NCBI GenBank assembly: GCA_963626555.1
Contig: CAVFXQ010000054.1
Location: forward strand, 1 to 11,884
Origin: UBA1181 sp963626555
Lineage (GTDB): Bacteria > Bacteroidota > Bacteroidia > Bacteroidales > Paludibacteraceae
Direction of reading: 5' to 3'
Length of the DNA stretch: 11,884 nt
In this document: positions 11,810-11,884 of the stretch, piece by piece
Position numbering within the stretch: position 1 is the stretch's first letter
Layout of the letters: each line of letters begins with the position of its first letter
Program-made: the position numbers and the translations under genes
The notes under the pieces: generated by a model
What the model saw: the letters and a program-made list of their open reading frames with translations, nothing else
What the model was told of the DNA's origin: nothing
Databases searched by the model: none

Positions 11810-11884
11810 AATTTTCGTTATTTATTTTATTAGTATTCTGAATCTTAGATTGCACAGTTTAATAATTGATATTCGTGAGAATCC

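Overview
The window looks like an accessory, patchwork stretch of a Bacteroidales chromosome (Porphyromonas, Prevotella or a relative; I cannot fix the genus). Three things point there. Promoters match the Bacteroidetes TTTG / TAnnTTTG pattern (1200-1231 on +, 9382-9412 on -), genes lack Shine-Dalgarno sites, and the AAA-ATPase-like/PD-(D/E)XK_9 family seen at the left edge and again as a remnant is typically multicopy in this order. By eye the genes at 225-809 and 3121-3741 are richer in GC than the A+T-rich block from about 3758 to the right edge, which fits core-like genes flanking acquired DNA.

Left part (1-3741). The last 19 codons of an AAA-ATPase-like/PD-(D/E)XK_9 protein are followed by two palindromes and a minus-strand flavodoxin-like lipoprotein gene. 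A long intergenic gap holds one hairpin and a promoter with a near-perfect palindrome over its -33 box. This drives an XRE-type regulator and an HNH endonuclease, separated by one base. Next comes a decayed C-terminal fragment of the same family as the left-edge gene, then an intact YjbQ gene, then an EamA-type transporter that has lost its middle.

Centre (3758-9317, all minus strand, convergent with the left part). A compact four-gene operon has its own promoter. In transcription order it encodes: an SMC/OLD-like AAA ATPase; a small protein with a D-x16-ExK nuclease-like motif; a 992-residue UvrD/Rep-type helicase with a complete DEDDh exonuclease domain inserted between helicase motifs IV and V; and a HIRAN-domain protein with a repetitive tail. 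Intergenic spacings are 4, -10 and 13 nt. This set of DNA-sensing, unwinding and degrading parts looks like a DNA-repair or anti-phage module. It resembles Gabija in logic (ATPase-nuclease plus UvrD helicase) but not in domain content, and I recognise no named system with this composition. It is the strongest candidate for an undescribed system here.

Right part (9485-11809, minus strand). A small unknown protein gene ends in an AT-rich hairpin and is followed by an exported trypsin-like (S1C) serine protease. The protease has a unique N-terminal domain, a nine-glutamate linker and a C-terminal beta-rich domain. Just downstream lies a second, diverged copy of that C-terminal domain, out of frame and broken by a one-base indel in a homopolymer.

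I saw no rRNA, tRNA, CRISPR array, insertion sequence or integrase.
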